Shown: positions 41,927 through 53,726, counted from the stretch's first letter. The stretch: 64,000 nt of DNA from Rhodococcus sp. (in: high G+C Gram-positive bacteria) (GCF_023264675.1 NZ_JAHFVG010000011.1:62001-126000); one strand, 5' to 3'. Program-made: numbers and translations. The notes: a model not told the origin generated them from the sequence alone.

Positions 41927-42706
41927 TTGTCTTCTGTGAGCGATTCCGAAGGAATGAAGGTGGGCGAGGTTGCCCGCCTGGTGGGTATCAGCGTCCGGGC
42001 ACTGCATCACTACGACGACATTTCGTTGGTGGTGCCGTCCGGGCGTACTCCCAAGGGCTATCGCAGCTACTCGGCGCACGACGTCGAGCGACTGCATCGA
42101 GTGTTGACCTACCGTGAACTCGGGTTCGCGCTGGACGACATAGCCGTCCTTCTCGACGATCCGTCCGTCGACGCGTTGGCGCACCTGCAGCGCCAGCGCG
42201 AACTTCTCGACGCGCGGATCGATCGCTTGCATCAGATGGCTGCGGCCGTGGACAAGATGATGGAGGCAAAGAAAATGGGAATTCAATTGAGCCCGGAAGA
42301 GCAGCGAGAGGTGTTCGGCGACAACTGGGTCGGCGACGACTACGCCGACGAAGCGCAGCAACGCTGGGGCAGCACCGACGAGTGGAAGCAGTCGCAGGCT
42401 CGGACCGCGTCGTTCTCCAAGGACGACTGGATCCGGGTCAAAGCCGAAACCGATGCGCTGGAAGCAGATTTCGCGGCCGCAAAGACGTCCGGCGTCGCCG
42501 CCGATTCTGATGAGGCTTCGGCATTGGCGGAACGCCACCGCGCGAGCATCGAGCAGTACTACGACTGCGGCTACGAGATGCACGTCTGTCTCGGCGAGAT
42601 GTATATCGCCGACGAGCGTTTCACCAAGCACTACGACGACCGGGCACCTGGTCTCGCGCAGTATCTGCGTGATGCGATCGTCGCCAACGCTGCTCGGCAC
42701 GAATAG
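41927..42706 (+). CDS. MerR-family regulator with TipAS domain
   Basis: A 259-residue transcription activator. The N-terminal MerR helix-turn-helix is MKVGEVARLVGISVRALHHY, followed by the wing SGRTPKGYRSYSAHDVERLH and a dimer helix. The C-terminal TipAS domain (about residues 125-255) shows the family pattern EVFGDNW..., WKQSQARTASFSKDDWIRV and YDCGYEMHVCLGEMYIAD; TipAS binds thiopeptide-type drugs in Streptomyces. TTG 41927 is preferred because GGGAGG lies 8 nt upstream; ATG 41954 is the alternative. Target genes are unknown. Confidence 0.88.
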   Translation: MSSVSDSEGMKVGEVARLVGISVRALHHYDDISLVVPSGRTPKGYRSYSAHDVERLHRVLTYRELGFALDDIAVLLDDPSVDALAHLQRQRELLDARIDRLHQMAAAVDKMMEAKKMGIQLSPEEQREVFGDNWVGDDYADEAQQRWGSTDEWKQSQARTASFSKDDWIRVKAETDALEADFAAAKTSGVAADSDEASALAERHRASIEQYYDCGYEMHVCLGEMYIADERFTKHYDDRAPGLAQYLRDAIVANAARHE

Positions 42707-42816
42707 TTCGAGCCGAGCTTGGGCAACAGAAGACGCCGCACGCCAACACCCGCGACCGACTCGAACCCTGACACGAAAGCCTGGCCACCCAGCGCGCTCC
42801 GGTGGATACTTCGTCC

Positions 42817-43266
42817 ATGGCACTCTCCCGTCGTACCGCTGTCCTGTCCGTTGCGATCGGGAAGGCGAGCGGATTTCGAAGCTCGATCGGGATAGGCGTC
42901 GGCGCGCTGACGTGGTTCCACGGAACCGACCACGAGCGTCTCGCCATCGGCGGCTCGGCCGTGGCGACCGCGGGTGAAATCGTCATGGACAAGCTCCCGA
43001 CGACGCCGTCTCGCCTCAGTCCACCGGCACTGATCGGCCGCATTCTCGCCGGTAGCGGCGCCGCCTTCGTGATTGCCCGACGCCTCGGCGAGGACCCGGC
43101 CGTGCCCGCGGTCATCGGCGGTCTGTCGGCTGTGGCCGGCTCGTACACGGGACATGCGTACCGCGGATGGGCGTCGAAGCGGGTCAATCCGCTGGCGGCA
43201 GCCGTCGTCGAAGATGTGGTTGCTCTCGCACTCGGCGCAGCCGTTCTGAACGAGGTGCTGGCGTAA
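42817..43266 (+). CDS. DUF4126-like small membrane protein
   Basis: A 149-residue hydrophobic protein with three or four glycine-rich membrane segments (RSSIGIGVGALTWF, LIGRILAGSGAAFVIARR, AVIGGLSAVAGSYTGHAYRG, VVEDVVALALGAAVLNEVL). The pattern resembles DUF4126 family proteins; function unknown. Start ATG 42817 (MALSRRTAVLSVAIGKASG); GTG 42802 is an alternative and neither has a strong ribosome site. Followed after 11 nt by the DUF5313 gene, likely one operon with rraA. Confidence 0.7.
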   Translation: MALSRRTAVLSVAIGKASGFRSSIGIGVGALTWFHGTDHERLAIGGSAVATAGEIVMDKLPTTPSRLSPPALIGRILAGSGAAFVIARRLGEDPAVPAVIGGLSAVAGSYTGHAYRGWASKRVNPLAAAVVEDVVALALGAAVLNEVLA

Positions 43267-43277
43267 AGTCTCGGTTC

Positions 43278-43649
43278 GTGAAGCCGAACTTCTGGCAGTA
43301 CCTGAGCTATCAGTTCGGACGTGTGCTGCCTGCGTCGATGCAGGACTGGGTGCGCGAGGATCTGGTCGGCAACGGTGCGCAAGCGAGGTACCTCTTCCGG
43401 TTCACGTTGCCGGTGATCCCGCTTCTGTGTCTGTTTCTGCTGATCCCCGGTCCGCTGTGGATCGGCCTCGCGATGATGGCGTTGCTGTTCATTCCGCTCG
43501 TCTACTTCGCGATCGCATTGATGAACGTCTACCGCCGTCATCGTCTGCTGGTCCACGATCTCGACCCGCAACTTCTCAACGCGACAACCCAGGCCAAGAT
43601 CGACCGCACTCGCGACGACTACGAGAGGCGTCACGGCCGCCTCGACTAG
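43278..43649 (+). CDS. DUF5313 family membrane protein
   Basis: A 123-residue protein typical of mycolata DUF5313: the N-terminus [20 protein letters not shown], a conserved [20 protein letters not shown], then two hydrophobic segments ([20 protein letters not shown] and [15 protein letters not shown]) and a basic tail [14 protein letters not shown] 43278 is the start. Function unknown. It sits between the DUF4126-like gene and rraA with short gaps, suggesting an operon. Confidence 0.82.
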   Translation: MKPNFWQYLSYQFGRVLPASMQDWVREDLVGNGAQARYLFRFTLPVIPLLCLFLLIPGPLWIGLAMMALLFIPLVYFAIALMNVYRRHRLLVHDLDPQLLNATTQAKIDRTRDDYERRHGRLD

Positions 43650-43659
43650 GCTCCACATC

Positions 43660-44136
43660 ATGACTTCCGTCGAATTCAAGGCAACTGCCGATCTGGCCGA
43701 CGAGATCGGTCCCGAAATCCGCAGCTGCGACACACAATTCATTCAGTTCGGCAAGCACACCGAGTTCGCCGGTCCGATCACCACCATCAAGTGTTTCCAG
43801 GACAACCTGCTCGTGAAGCAGACCCTCGGCGAACCGGGCAACGGCGGAGTGCTCGTCGTCGACGGCGATGCAGGCATCCACACCGCGCTTGTCGGCGACA
43901 TCATCGCGGGCAAGGGCGTCACCAACGGGTGGGCCGGGGTGATCGTGAACGGAGCGATCCGCGACTCGGCGATCCTGGCGACCCTCGAGATCGGCGTCAA
44001 AGCTCTCGGCACCAACCCGCGCAAGAGCACTCAGACCGGCTCGGGCGAAAAGAACGTGCCCGTCGAGTTCGGCGGCATCACGTTCAACCCGGGCGAGATC
44101 GTCTACAGCGATTCCGACGGCGTCGTCGTCGTCTGA
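43660..44136 (+). CDS. rraA: RraA family protein
   Basis: A 158-residue protein of the RraA family (regulator of ribonuclease E activity / 4-hydroxy-4-methyl-2-oxoglutarate aldolase fold), the counterpart of Rv3853, which was first named menG. The family signature is [19 protein letters not shown] followed by [17 protein letters not shown]. The aldolase-type metal and Arg-Asp site (GAIRDSA) is present, so both roles stay possible. RNase E inhibition is known for the E. coli protein only. Ends before the hairpin 44156-44176. Confidence 0.92.
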   Translation: MTSVEFKATADLADEIGPEIRSCDTQFIQFGKHTEFAGPITTIKCFQDNLLVKQTLGEPGNGGVLVVDGDAGIHTALVGDIIAGKGVTNGWAGVIVNGAIRDSAILATLEIGVKALGTNPRKSTQTGSGEKNVPVEFGGITFNPGEIVYSDSDGVVVV

Positions 44137-44155
44137 TTTCCCGGAGACAGCCTCT

Positions 44156-44176
44156 CGGTTGCGCGTCGCGCAGCCG
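44156..44176. terminator. GC-rich hairpin between rraA and YoaK gene
   Basis: CGGTTGCGCG-T-CGCGCAGCCG, 10-bp arms with one G:U pair and a single central base, located between the convergent stops at 44136 and 44185. No T-tract. Confidence 0.55.
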
Positions 44177-44184
44177 GGGGGTTG

Positions 44185-44892
44185 TCAGGGTTGTGGGTGC
44201 CGCACTCGCGGGACGCCGCGCCACTCGTCGATCACGAACAGCGTCAAGGCAGCGATCAGCAGAACGACGGCGACCCATGCGGCTCTGATGTCGATCGCGT
44301 CGACCGTGACCGCACCCAGAATCGCGCCGCCCAGGAATCCGGCGATGACGGACCCGAAATTGATCGCCCTTCTTCCGGCCGGTCTGTCACCGTTGACGAT
44401 TCGCTGGAAGGTCGCCTGCGAGAAGCTCCGAAGGTTGCCGGTCGTCATCGTCGTACTGAACGCCTGATCGACCAGCACCCGAAATGTGGTGACCTGCAAT
44501 GCCGCGACGAACGAAATCGGTATGGTGACAAAGGCATTCGGTACGGTCAACGGCACGAAGCCGACGGCCGCTACCACCAGAATCTCGATCACGAGCACAG
44601 CTCGAACCGGCCGCCGTACGATTCGGGCGACCCCCGGCCGCACCAGCAGTTCCGCGACGAACACTCCGCCCACGAACGCCACGAGCGGGGGCAGATAGCC
44701 CAGCGCTGCCCTCCAGTGCCCTTCGGCCATGTCGATGCCTGCCAGGATGACATTGGCGGTCTGCGCGTTCGCGAACACTCCGTCGCGCGTCAGAAAGGTG
44801 TAGACGTCGAGAAATCCGCCGACTGCCGCGAGGAGGACGCCGAGGCGAACCGACTCTGCCGTCACCACCGACGGTCGCGGGTCTCCTGTCAT
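44185..44892 (-). CDS. YoaK (DUF1275) family membrane protein
   Basis: A 235-residue integral membrane protein of the YoaK/DUF1275 family. Six hydrophobic segments are visible; the first carries the family pattern LGVLLAAVGGFLDVYTFLTR and NAQTANVILAGIDMAEG follows. The last segments contain FGSVIAGFLGGAILGAV. Transport or sensing roles have been suggested for the family but are unproven. ATG overlaps the stop of the ArsR-type regulator by one base (TGATG), so both are made together and are probably repressed by that regulator. Confidence 0.87.
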   Translation of the reverse strand: MTGDPRPSVVTAESVRLGVLLAAVGGFLDVYTFLTRDGVFANAQTANVILAGIDMAEGHWRAALGYLPPLVAFVGGVFVAELLVRPGVARIVRRPVRAVLVIEILVVAAVGFVPLTVPNAFVTIPISFVAALQVTTFRVLVDQAFSTTMTTGNLRSFSQATFQRIVNGDRPAGRRAINFGSVIAGFLGGAILGAVTVDAIDIRAAWVAVVLLIAALTLFVIDEWRGVPRVRHPQP

Positions 44893-45209
44893 CAGAGCTC
44901 ACGCAGAACGTCGGCCGCCAAGCCCTCGATCCGCTCTTCGACGCGCTTGTAGTGCGTCCACTGCCCGACGCGTGTGCTCGACACCAGTCCCGCGGCATGA
45001 AGAGTGGCCATGTACTGCGATGCTGTCGATTGCGATACGCCCGCCCGCGCCTGAATGTGCTTGAGGCACACTCCCACTTCTTCGGCCGGTTCGAGCTGCG
45101 GCGGAAAGTCCGACGGATCTTTCAGCCATCGAAGGATCGCGACCCTCATCGGGTTCGCCAGCGCTTTGAAGACGAGCGCAAGGTCGTCTTCGGTCGAGGT
45201 CGGGGGCAC
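44892..45209 (-). CDS. ArsR-type winged-helix regulator
   Basis: A 105-residue winged-helix repressor. It starts with DLALVFKALANPMRVAILRW, has the recognition helix in ARAGVSQSTASQYMATLHAA, and the wing LVSSTRVGQWTHYKRVEERI. The metal-binding ELCVCDL motif of ArsR/SmtB is absent; instead there is EEVGVCLKHIQ, so the signal is not assigned. It is the first gene of the pair with YoaK and lies divergent to the PRISE-like reductase; the ATCGC-N6-GCGAT site at 45266-45281 between them may be its operator. Confidence 0.88.
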   Translation of the reverse strand: MPPTSTEDDLALVFKALANPMRVAILRWLKDPSDFPPQLEPAEEVGVCLKHIQARAGVSQSTASQYMATLHAAGLVSSTRVGQWTHYKRVEERIEGLAADVLREL

Positions 45210-45265
45210 TCCGCCATCTTAGCTGCACATCGCATTTTCCCGATACGTATGGTTCACTCATGTTA

Positions 45266-45281
45266 ATCGCTAAATTGCGAT
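45266..45281. promoter_or_regulatory. Inverted-repeat operator candidate for the ArsR-type regulator
   Basis: ATCGC-TAAATT-GCGAT, 5-bp arms with 6-bp spacer in an AT-rich divergent promoter region, 20 bp before the reductase start. Size and spacing fit an ArsR-family dimer; assignment is positional. Confidence 0.45.
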
Positions 45282-45300
45282 ATACCGAATCGGAGGACGC

Positions 45301-47845
<2,545 letters not shown>

Positions 47846-47849
<4 letters not shown>

Positions 47850-48544
47850 AGCTGAAAGCGTGCATCAACGGCCCACGCACACCGGATGAACACCACGCGG
47901 TACCGGTGACCGCGGCGCAGATCTCCGCCGAGTCGGTTGCCGCTGCCGCTGCGGGCGCCGAAGCGATCCACGTTCATCCCAAGAACCCCGACGGCACCGA
48001 TTCTCTCGCCGCCGAACATGTGGCGACGGCGGTGAACGCTGCCCGCGCGGGCGGTGTACCCGTCGGGGTCACCACCGGGGCATGGAGCACTCCCGACCTG
48101 CGGTCGCGGCTCGCAGCGATTGCCTCGTGGACGGTCCTTCCGGACTTCGCCTCGGTCAACTGGCACGAGGACGGCGCCGCCGAGGTGGCCCAGCTTCTGC
48201 TGGATCGAGGAGTCGACGTCGAGGCGGGCCTGTGGACCGTCGACGCCGCTCGTCGATGGCTCGAATCCGGGCTGCAGCACCGCTGCATCCGGGCGCTCCT
48301 CGAAGTTCAACCCGACGCCGCCGCCGACGTCGCATACGACCTGCTGCCGCTGGTGCCGGCAGGCGTGGACGTGTTGTTGCACGGCCAGGGTCCGTCGTGC
48401 TGGGAAGTACTGCGCATCGCCGCCGCCGAGGGAATCGCCAGCCGAATCGGTTTGGAGGACAGCCTCCTTCTGCCCGACGGCTCCTCGGCCCGCGGCAACG
48501 CCGACCTGGTGACCGCGGCCCTCGCAGAGTTCAGAGGACGGTGA
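47846..48544 (+). CDS. BKACE family beta-keto acid cleavage protein
   Basis: A 232-residue protein of the 3-keto-5-aminohexanoate cleavage enzyme (BKACE, DUF849) family, which splits beta-keto acids with acetyl-CoA. The zinc-binding HVH is in GAEAIHVHPKN, and the second half has ARRWLESGLQHRCIRALLEV and LLHGQGPSCWEVL. It is 40-60 residues shorter than the usual ~280, so a loop or end is reduced. ATG overlaps tetR (ATGA), so expression follows that regulator. Its 3' end overlaps the convergent aminotransferase by 14 bp. Substrate unknown. Confidence 0.82.
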
Positions 48545-49439
48545 CCCATCCGTGTACCTCGTCGCCGGTGAGCGCGGCCTGATGACGCTTCCGCAGCGTC
48601 GACGACAGCGGACCGAGTGACGTCCCGATCCTGCGGCCGTCGATCTCGAACACCGGCGCAACACCTGCCGAGGTGCCGCAGACGAAAACCTCGTCGGCAA
48701 TGTACAGCTCGGTGAGGTCGACTGTCCTCTCCTGCACCGTGATTCCCTCCTCGTGCGCCAACGTCAGGATGGTTCGGCGGTTGATCCCGTCGAGGATGTC
48801 GCTCGTCACGTCGGGGGTGATCAGCACGCCGCCGCGCACCAGGAAGATGTTGGCGGCGCTCAACTCGCAGACATGGCCGTTGATATCGAGAAAGATGCAG
48901 TCGTCGAAACCGCTGTCGATTGCATCCTGTTTCGCCAGAACAGAATTGACGTAGGCGCCGTTCACCTTTGCACGTGACGGAATCGCATTGTCGGGGATGC
49001 GTCGCCACACACTCGTCTTCAGACGCATCCCGTCCTGCGGCACGATGGGAACCGCGTCGTAGAGAAAGATCGACACGGTGGTGTGCAGTCCGCGGACGCG
49101 GGTACCGGGAATGGATTCGTCGACGTGCACGGTCGCGCGCACGTAGACTTCGTCGCGCGGATCGTTCGCGTCGACGACCTGGCGAATCACGTCGACGAAT
49201 CGGTCGAACGTCCATTCCGGTGCGAATGTGTCGATTCCGATGATCTTGCAGGACTCGACGAGCCGCTGATAGTGATCACGCAGCCGAAATGCAGTCTTGC
49301 CTTCGGCGGCGACCTGCACGGGGAACACCGTGTAGACGCTCAGACCGTAGAGCACCGCCGATGTGGCAACTCCCAGCGTCGCCTCTCGTGAATCGACGAT
49401 CCGGTCGCCGAAGAACACTTTGTCGTGTGGAGTAGCCAT
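48531..49439 (-). CDS. Class IV PLP aminotransferase
   Basis: A 302-residue fold-type IV PLP enzyme (branched-chain or D-amino acid aminotransferase / aminodeoxychorismate lyase superfamily). The Schiff-base Lys is in AKVNGAYVNSVLAKQD; the phosphate-binding and substrate loops are CELSAANIFLVRGGVL and VFVCGTSAGVAPVFEIDG. Motifs and length best match IlvE-like branched-chain aminotransferases, but no single marker fixes substrate. The ATG at 49437-49439 (MATPHDKVFFGDRIVDS) is the start; the longer frame lacks conservation. Confidence 0.86.
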   Translation of the reverse strand: MATPHDKVFFGDRIVDSREATLGVATSAVLYGLSVYTVFPVQVAAEGKTAFRLRDHYQRLVESCKIIGIDTFAPEWTFDRFVDVIRQVVDANDPRDEVYVRATVHVDESIPGTRVRGLHTTVSIFLYDAVPIVPQDGMRLKTSVWRRIPDNAIPSRAKVNGAYVNSVLAKQDAIDSGFDDCIFLDINGHVCELSAANIFLVRGGVLITPDVTSDILDGINRRTILTLAHEEGITVQERTVDLTELYIADEVFVCGTSAGVAPVFEIDGRRIGTSLGPLSSTLRKRHQAALTGDEVHGWVTVL

Positions 49440-49525
49440 GCCGGGGATGCTAGCTGCCGCGCACCGCCGAGCAACAGCACTTTTCGTCACGAGCAGCCGA
49501 GTTTCTCGAGCAGTAGGGTTTTGGC

Positions 49526-50488
49526 ATGATCCCAACTCGCACTCTGTGGAAGAACGGCCCTGACGTCGGATCCGTCGGACTCGGCTGCATGGGCATGACC
49601 TGGGCATACAAGGCGGACGAGCACACCGAGACTCCGGACCGTGTCATCGGTCACGCACTCGACCTCGGCGTGAACTTCATCGACACCGCCGACGTGTACG
49701 GCCCCTTCACCAACGAGGAAGTTGTCGGGAAGTCGCTCGGCAGCAGGCGAGACGAAGTGACTCTCGCGACGAAGGGTGGCCTGGAGTCACACATCGGCGA
49801 CGCTGGGGAACCGATCATTTCGGGCCCCAACGGTCATCCCGACCATCTGCGGTCGGCCATCGACGATTCACTGCGCAGACTCGGCGTCGACCACGTCGAT
49901 CTCTACTACTTGCACCGGCCGGACCCGAACGTCCCGGTCGAGGACAGCATCGGGGCCATGGCGGAGATGGTGGCCGCCGGAAAGGTTCGCGCACTCGGAG
50001 TTTCAGAGTTCAGCGTCGAGCAGTTGGATCAGGCGCAGGCGATACACCCCATCTCGGCCGTGCAGTCCGAACTGTCGCTGTGGACTCGCGACCACCTCAC
50101 CACATCGCTGGCGTGGACCGTCGCCAACGGTGCTGCGTTCGTGCCGTTCTCGCCGCTCGGCCGCGGATTCCTGACGGGTACCTTTAGAGGTGACGCGCCC
50201 GCGGCCGACGACTTCCGCTCGCGGCTACCGAGATTCAACGAAGAGAATCTCGACGCGAACCTCGTGATCGTCGACGCGATCGCCGGAGTGGCCGAAGAAC
50301 TCGGCGCAACACCTGCTCAGGTCGCATTGGCCTGGGTTCTGGCACAGGGCGATCACGTGGTGCCGATCCCGGGAACTCGTCGAACATCACGCCTCGACGA
50401 GAATGCCGGTGCGGCATCGGTGATCTTGACCGACGCTCAACTTGCCACCCTCGATGCGCTTCCTCCGCCCGCGGGAAGCCGGTACTGA
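49526..50488 (+). CDS. Aldo/keto reductase
   Basis: A 320-residue NADPH-dependent aldo/keto reductase of the (beta/alpha)8 AKR family. The tetrad is visible: Asp and Tyr in NFIDTADVYGPFTNEEVVG, Lys in LATKGGLES and His in LYYLHRPDPNVPVEDSI. The cofactor end is VPIPGTRRTSRLDENAGA. Resembles the YajO/IolS-like AKR11/13 group. No strong ribosome site before ATG 49526, only 86 bp from the divergent aminotransferase gene. Likely detoxifies or reduces small aldehydes; substrate unknown. Confidence 0.9.
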   Translation: MIPTRTLWKNGPDVGSVGLGCMGMTWAYKADEHTETPDRVIGHALDLGVNFIDTADVYGPFTNEEVVGKSLGSRRDEVTLATKGGLESHIGDAGEPIISGPNGHPDHLRSAIDDSLRRLGVDHVDLYYLHRPDPNVPVEDSIGAMAEMVAAGKVRALGVSEFSVEQLDQAQAIHPISAVQSELSLWTRDHLTTSLAWTVANGAAFVPFSPLGRGFLTGTFRGDAPAADDFRSRLPRFNEENLDANLVIVDAIAGVAEELGATPAQVALAWVLAQGDHVVPIPGTRRTSRLDENAGAASVILTDAQLATLDALPPPAGSRY

Positions 50489-50570
50489 CCGAACTCGAAC
50501 ACGCGTCACTTCTCCCGAACCTGTCGGAGCCCGGTGATAGACATGGGTCAACGAAACGGAAGGAGTGCAC

Positions 50571-50759
50571 ATGCCTCATATCGAAGATGCGGATCTCTGC
50601 CACGGAACACTCGTGGTCCACACGGTCGGTGGCGCGGAATGCACCGAACCCGACTGTGTGGACCCCGAGTACGTCTTCCACTCCCTCGTTCTCGACTGCG
50701 CCGAGATCACCGGTGGATGCCGATGCGTCGGCGACATCGAGTTGGCCAGGGCGTCCTGA
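50571..50759 (+). CDS. Small six-cysteine protein
   Basis: A 62-residue acidic protein with Cys at residues 10, 24, 29, 43, 50 and 52 (LCHG, GAECTEPDCVDPEY, LDCAEITGGCRC). Strong ribosome site GGAAGGAG directly upstream of ATG 50571. No signal peptide, so the Cys more likely bind a metal than form disulfides. No known family is recognised. Stands alone between the aldo/keto reductase and a serine hydrolase gene. Confidence 0.6.
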   Translation: MPHIEDADLCHGTLVVHTVGGAECTEPDCVDPEYVFHSLVLDCAEITGGCRCVGDIELARAS

Positions 50760-50854
50760 ACGTGGCAGGCCACACCGTCTGAGGTCCACGGGCTCTGCTC
50801 GTGTGCTACACCTGTAGCACCGAATCATGTGAGCTGAGTCATAGGGGAGCCCGG

Positions 50855-52237
50855 GTGCGACGTCGGATCGAACGTGGCTGGATGTTGGTCGCAATTCTCG
50901 CCACGACGCTGGTCACACCCATTGCCGCGCCCATCACGGCGGCAGCCGAGCCCGCTCCGAGGACATGCTCGGCGCCGACAGCATCGTCCGCAGGGTTCGA
51001 ACGCGCCACCCCCGGCGAGGTCGGGATGGATGCGGCAGCGTTGCAACGCGCGGTGGACTTCGCGTCGTCACGGCTGCGAACCAACGTGCAGATCTTCCGC
51101 AACAACTGTCTCGTCGGCTCGGGGCCGTTCAACGACATCAGCGGCAACACCCCGTGGCACCTGTGGAGCTCGACCAAGAGCGTGGTGTCGATGCTCGCCG
51201 GGGTTGCCGTCACCCAGGGTCGTCTCGACGTCGATTCACCGATCGGCGACTACCTCCCCGCCGGTGAAGGCGACGATGCGCACCGAGCGATCACGGTGCG
51301 AAATCTGCTGAACCAGAACTCCGGCATGGATCAAGGAATCGTCGCCGAGGGAATCACGAGCGGCCTCGGGCTCGCGGTCGACGCCCCGGCCCAAGCGCTG
51401 GCACTTCCCATCAGCAGGCCAGGGGAATTCCAATATTCGCAACTGGGCCCCGATCTGCTGGCATACGTGATCCAGAACGCGGTCGGCGAGGATCTACAGC
51501 AGTTCGCGCAGCGGGAGTTGTTCGGACCCATCGGAATTGCACCGGAGGACTACTACTGGGCGCGCGATCGGACGGGACACACCTACGGTTTCGCCCTGCT
51601 GTATCTGCCGCCGAACGATTTCGCCCGCCTGGGCATGCTGATGTCGTCGGACGGGCAATGGAACGGGCGCCGAATCATCGGGGCGAGCTACATCGACCAG
51701 CTGCGCACGCCCTCGGACAGCAATGCCTGTTACGGATACCTGTTCTGGCTGAACAAGACTCCGTGCACCGGCCCGAGCTTCCCGTCTCAGCAGACTCTCG
51801 ACGTCCCGATGCTCGCCGGCCTGCCCGACGACGCCTACGCCATGGTCGGATTCCTGCAGCAGAACAACTTCATCATCCCGAGCCTCGGGGTCCAGGTCAC
51901 CTGGAACGGTGTGCTCGGCGATGTCTCGCCCGACCTGTCCACGGTGCTCAGCGCCAGCACCAACAGCGAGTTGTACACCAATTTCTTCAATGCCCTCGCG
52001 GAAGCGCTTCCCGCTGAACAGTTGGCGATCCAGCCGTATCGGCCCAGCTACAACCCCGACATCGATGTGGACAGCTTCTACGATCCGAATATTCTCCTGG
52101 GCACGCTCGGCCTCGGCCCGAATGCTGCACTCCCGACGGGCCCGGTGGCGCCCCCGCTGTCCGACGCCCCGCCGGGGTGCCTGATCTTCGCGTGCGTTCC
52201 GGTGTCTCCCGACACTCCTCGGCGGATCGGAGGCTAG
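50855..52237 (+). CDS. Exported serine hydrolase (beta-lactamase family)
   Basis: A 460-residue exported protein of the beta-lactamase/class C serine hydrolase family. The basic start VRRRIERGWMLVAILATTLV and a cut after AAA/AEP mark a signal peptide. The active-site Ser-x-x-Lys is in HLWSSTKSVVSMLAGVA, and the second motif Tyr is likely in FQYSQLGPDLLAY. GTG 50855 is chosen because GGGGAG lies 5 nt upstream. The C-terminal ~80 residues are proline-rich. Such enzymes act as esterases or peptidoglycan peptidases; true beta-lactamase action is not implied. Convergent overlap of 4 bp with the PQQ-like gene. Confidence 0.85.
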   Translation: MRRRIERGWMLVAILATTLVTPIAAPITAAAEPAPRTCSAPTASSAGFERATPGEVGMDAAALQRAVDFASSRLRTNVQIFRNNCLVGSGPFNDISGNTPWHLWSSTKSVVSMLAGVAVTQGRLDVDSPIGDYLPAGEGDDAHRAITVRNLLNQNSGMDQGIVAEGITSGLGLAVDAPAQALALPISRPGEFQYSQLGPDLLAYVIQNAVGEDLQQFAQRELFGPIGIAPEDYYWARDRTGHTYGFALLYLPPNDFARLGMLMSSDGQWNGRRIIGASYIDQLRTPSDSNACYGYLFWLNKTPCTGPSFPSQQTLDVPMLAGLPDDAYAMVGFLQQNNFIIPSLGVQVTWNGVLGDVSPDLSTVLSASTNSELYTNFFNALAEALPAEQLAIQPYRPSYNPDIDVDSFYDPNILLGTLGLGPNAALPTGPVAPPLSDAPPGCLIFACVPVSPDTPRRIGG

Positions 52238-53610
52238 CTCCAGAATGTGAACACGGAGCCCGAAGACACCATCATCGTGCCGCCCGCCGACGACACACTC
52301 ACCATCGGCGGATCCACACCCTCCAGCTGAGGCATCGACCAAGCGATCGTGCCGTCGCGTGCACTGATCGCATGGGTACCCTTGTAGTCGCCGAAGACGA
52401 AATACTCACCGTCGGTGAGGCCGTCGCGCACCCAGTACGCGTCCTCCCATGGTATCTGCCACCGCTGTCGACCCGACTCGATGTCCAGCCCGCTGATGGT
52501 CTTGGCCTCGGGATCGGTGACGATCACCGTCTTTCCGACCACTGCCGCAACCGCCGAGTTCTTGCCGCTGAACTGTCCGATCACCATGGCCGGGTTTCGC
52601 CACAGCTCGTCGCCCGTGTCGGGGTCGTAGGCTCCGTCGCCCAGGAAGAGGGGCTCGGAAACCGAAGGGCTGCTCGGATATCGGCCCGCACCGTAGGAGG
52701 GGATCGGCACCGGTCCCAGGATGGACCCGTCGGCGGCGAGAAGATTCTGAGTTCCTACGGTTCCCGATTCGCTTCCGATGCTGCTGAGATAGAGGTCGTC
52801 GCCGACAGGCAAGAGGGAATCTCCCTCGAAGGTGAACTCCTTCGCCCCACTGTCGAGGTCGTACACGGAATAGACGTACTGCGGGGTGCCATCGCCGCGG
52901 ACCGAGCCGACAGCCACTCCCCTGTCCGGTACCGGGTACACCCACGAGTCGGGCGCCGTCTCGAAAACGCGGCGATCGTCACGGACTGGATCCAAAGTTG
53001 TTCCACGCGTGAGAACCGGTGCTCCGTCCACCGAGCCCGACGCATATACGACGTCGCCGTCGACGGTCACACCGGACAGGTCGAAATCGGTTCCGATGTC
53101 GGACAACAAGGTTCCGTCATCTGCGTCGACGAACACGACTCGTCGATCGCCCCAGCAGGCAAGGACTCCACCGTCGAACTGCTGGTCGCAACTGCTCACG
53201 CGACCGACAGGTGTGCGCCACTGCGAGGCACCGTCTTTCGGATCCACGCCGACCAGTGTCACGGCACTGATCTCGGCGCCGGACGCAGCAGGATCCACCG
53301 TCGGGAGCGGCAGGCCGGTGGCGACGATGATCCGCTCGCCGGCGTCGAGCACTCCGGCATATCCATAGTATGCGTCGAGTGTCGTGGGCATGCTCAGCAG
53401 AACTTCACCCTCGTTGTCCGAGAGCTCGTGAATGTCGAGGGTGATCGATCGCCCCGGCGGCGTGGCCAACGACGATTTCACCAGCGCTGTTGCCGGGGGC
53501 TGCTCCGCTGGGTCGGTGGCGACGACTTTCACCGCGATCACCGCTGCGCCCACCGCAATCGCTGCACCGAGGGCTACCAGTTTCCACCGCTCGTTCCGGC
53601 TCAGCTCCAT
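52234..53610 (-). CDS. Membrane-anchored PQQ-like beta-propeller protein
   Basis: A 458-residue protein with an N-terminal membrane helix (LVALGAAIAVGAAVIAVKVV) and an extracytoplasmic PQQ/WD-like beta-propeller. Repeated blade strands are seen as VVFVDADDGTLLSDIG, YDPDTGDELWRNPAMVIG, ISGLDIESGRQRWQIPWEDA and AISARDGTIAWSMPQLEG. Trp-rich blade ends are typical. No enzyme motif; the role may be assembly or binding in the envelope. Its upstream sequence (53618-53680) carries a vestige of a reverse transcriptase 3' end, so the promoter region has been rearranged. Confidence 0.82.
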   Translation of the reverse strand: MELSRNERWKLVALGAAIAVGAAVIAVKVVATDPAEQPPATALVKSSLATPPGRSITLDIHELSDNEGEVLLSMPTTLDAYYGYAGVLDAGERIIVATGLPLPTVDPAASGAEISAVTLVGVDPKDGASQWRTPVGRVSSCDQQFDGGVLACWGDRRVVFVDADDGTLLSDIGTDFDLSGVTVDGDVVYASGSVDGAPVLTRGTTLDPVRDDRRVFETAPDSWVYPVPDRGVAVGSVRGDGTPQYVYSVYDLDSGAKEFTFEGDSLLPVGDDLYLSSIGSESGTVGTQNLLAADGSILGPVPIPSYGAGRYPSSPSVSEPLFLGDGAYDPDTGDELWRNPAMVIGQFSGKNSAVAAVVGKTVIVTDPEAKTISGLDIESGRQRWQIPWEDAYWVRDGLTDGEYFVFGDYKGTHAISARDGTIAWSMPQLEGVDPPMVSVSSAGGTMMVSSGSVFTFWS

Positions 53611-53617
53611 CGGGAAA

Positions 53618-53680
53618 CCGTAACCCGGTCCAACGAGACCAGTCCACCCGTTCCGTCATCGCGTGCAACGTTCGACGCCT
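53618..53680 (-). pseudogene. Vestige of a reverse transcriptase 3' end
   Basis: This 63-bp stretch is about 90% identical (57 of 63 by eye) to 54435-54497, the end of the RT gene, in the same orientation; it still encodes MTERVDWSR-like residues where the RT ends MAERVDWSR. Similarity stops abruptly at both sides. It is the remains of a second RT copy or a direct repeat left by a rearrangement. Confidence 0.75.
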
Positions 53681-53726
53681 GCTCGAACTACCGGTGCAGT
53701 TCAGGGGCTGGTTCGATCGTCGAAGA

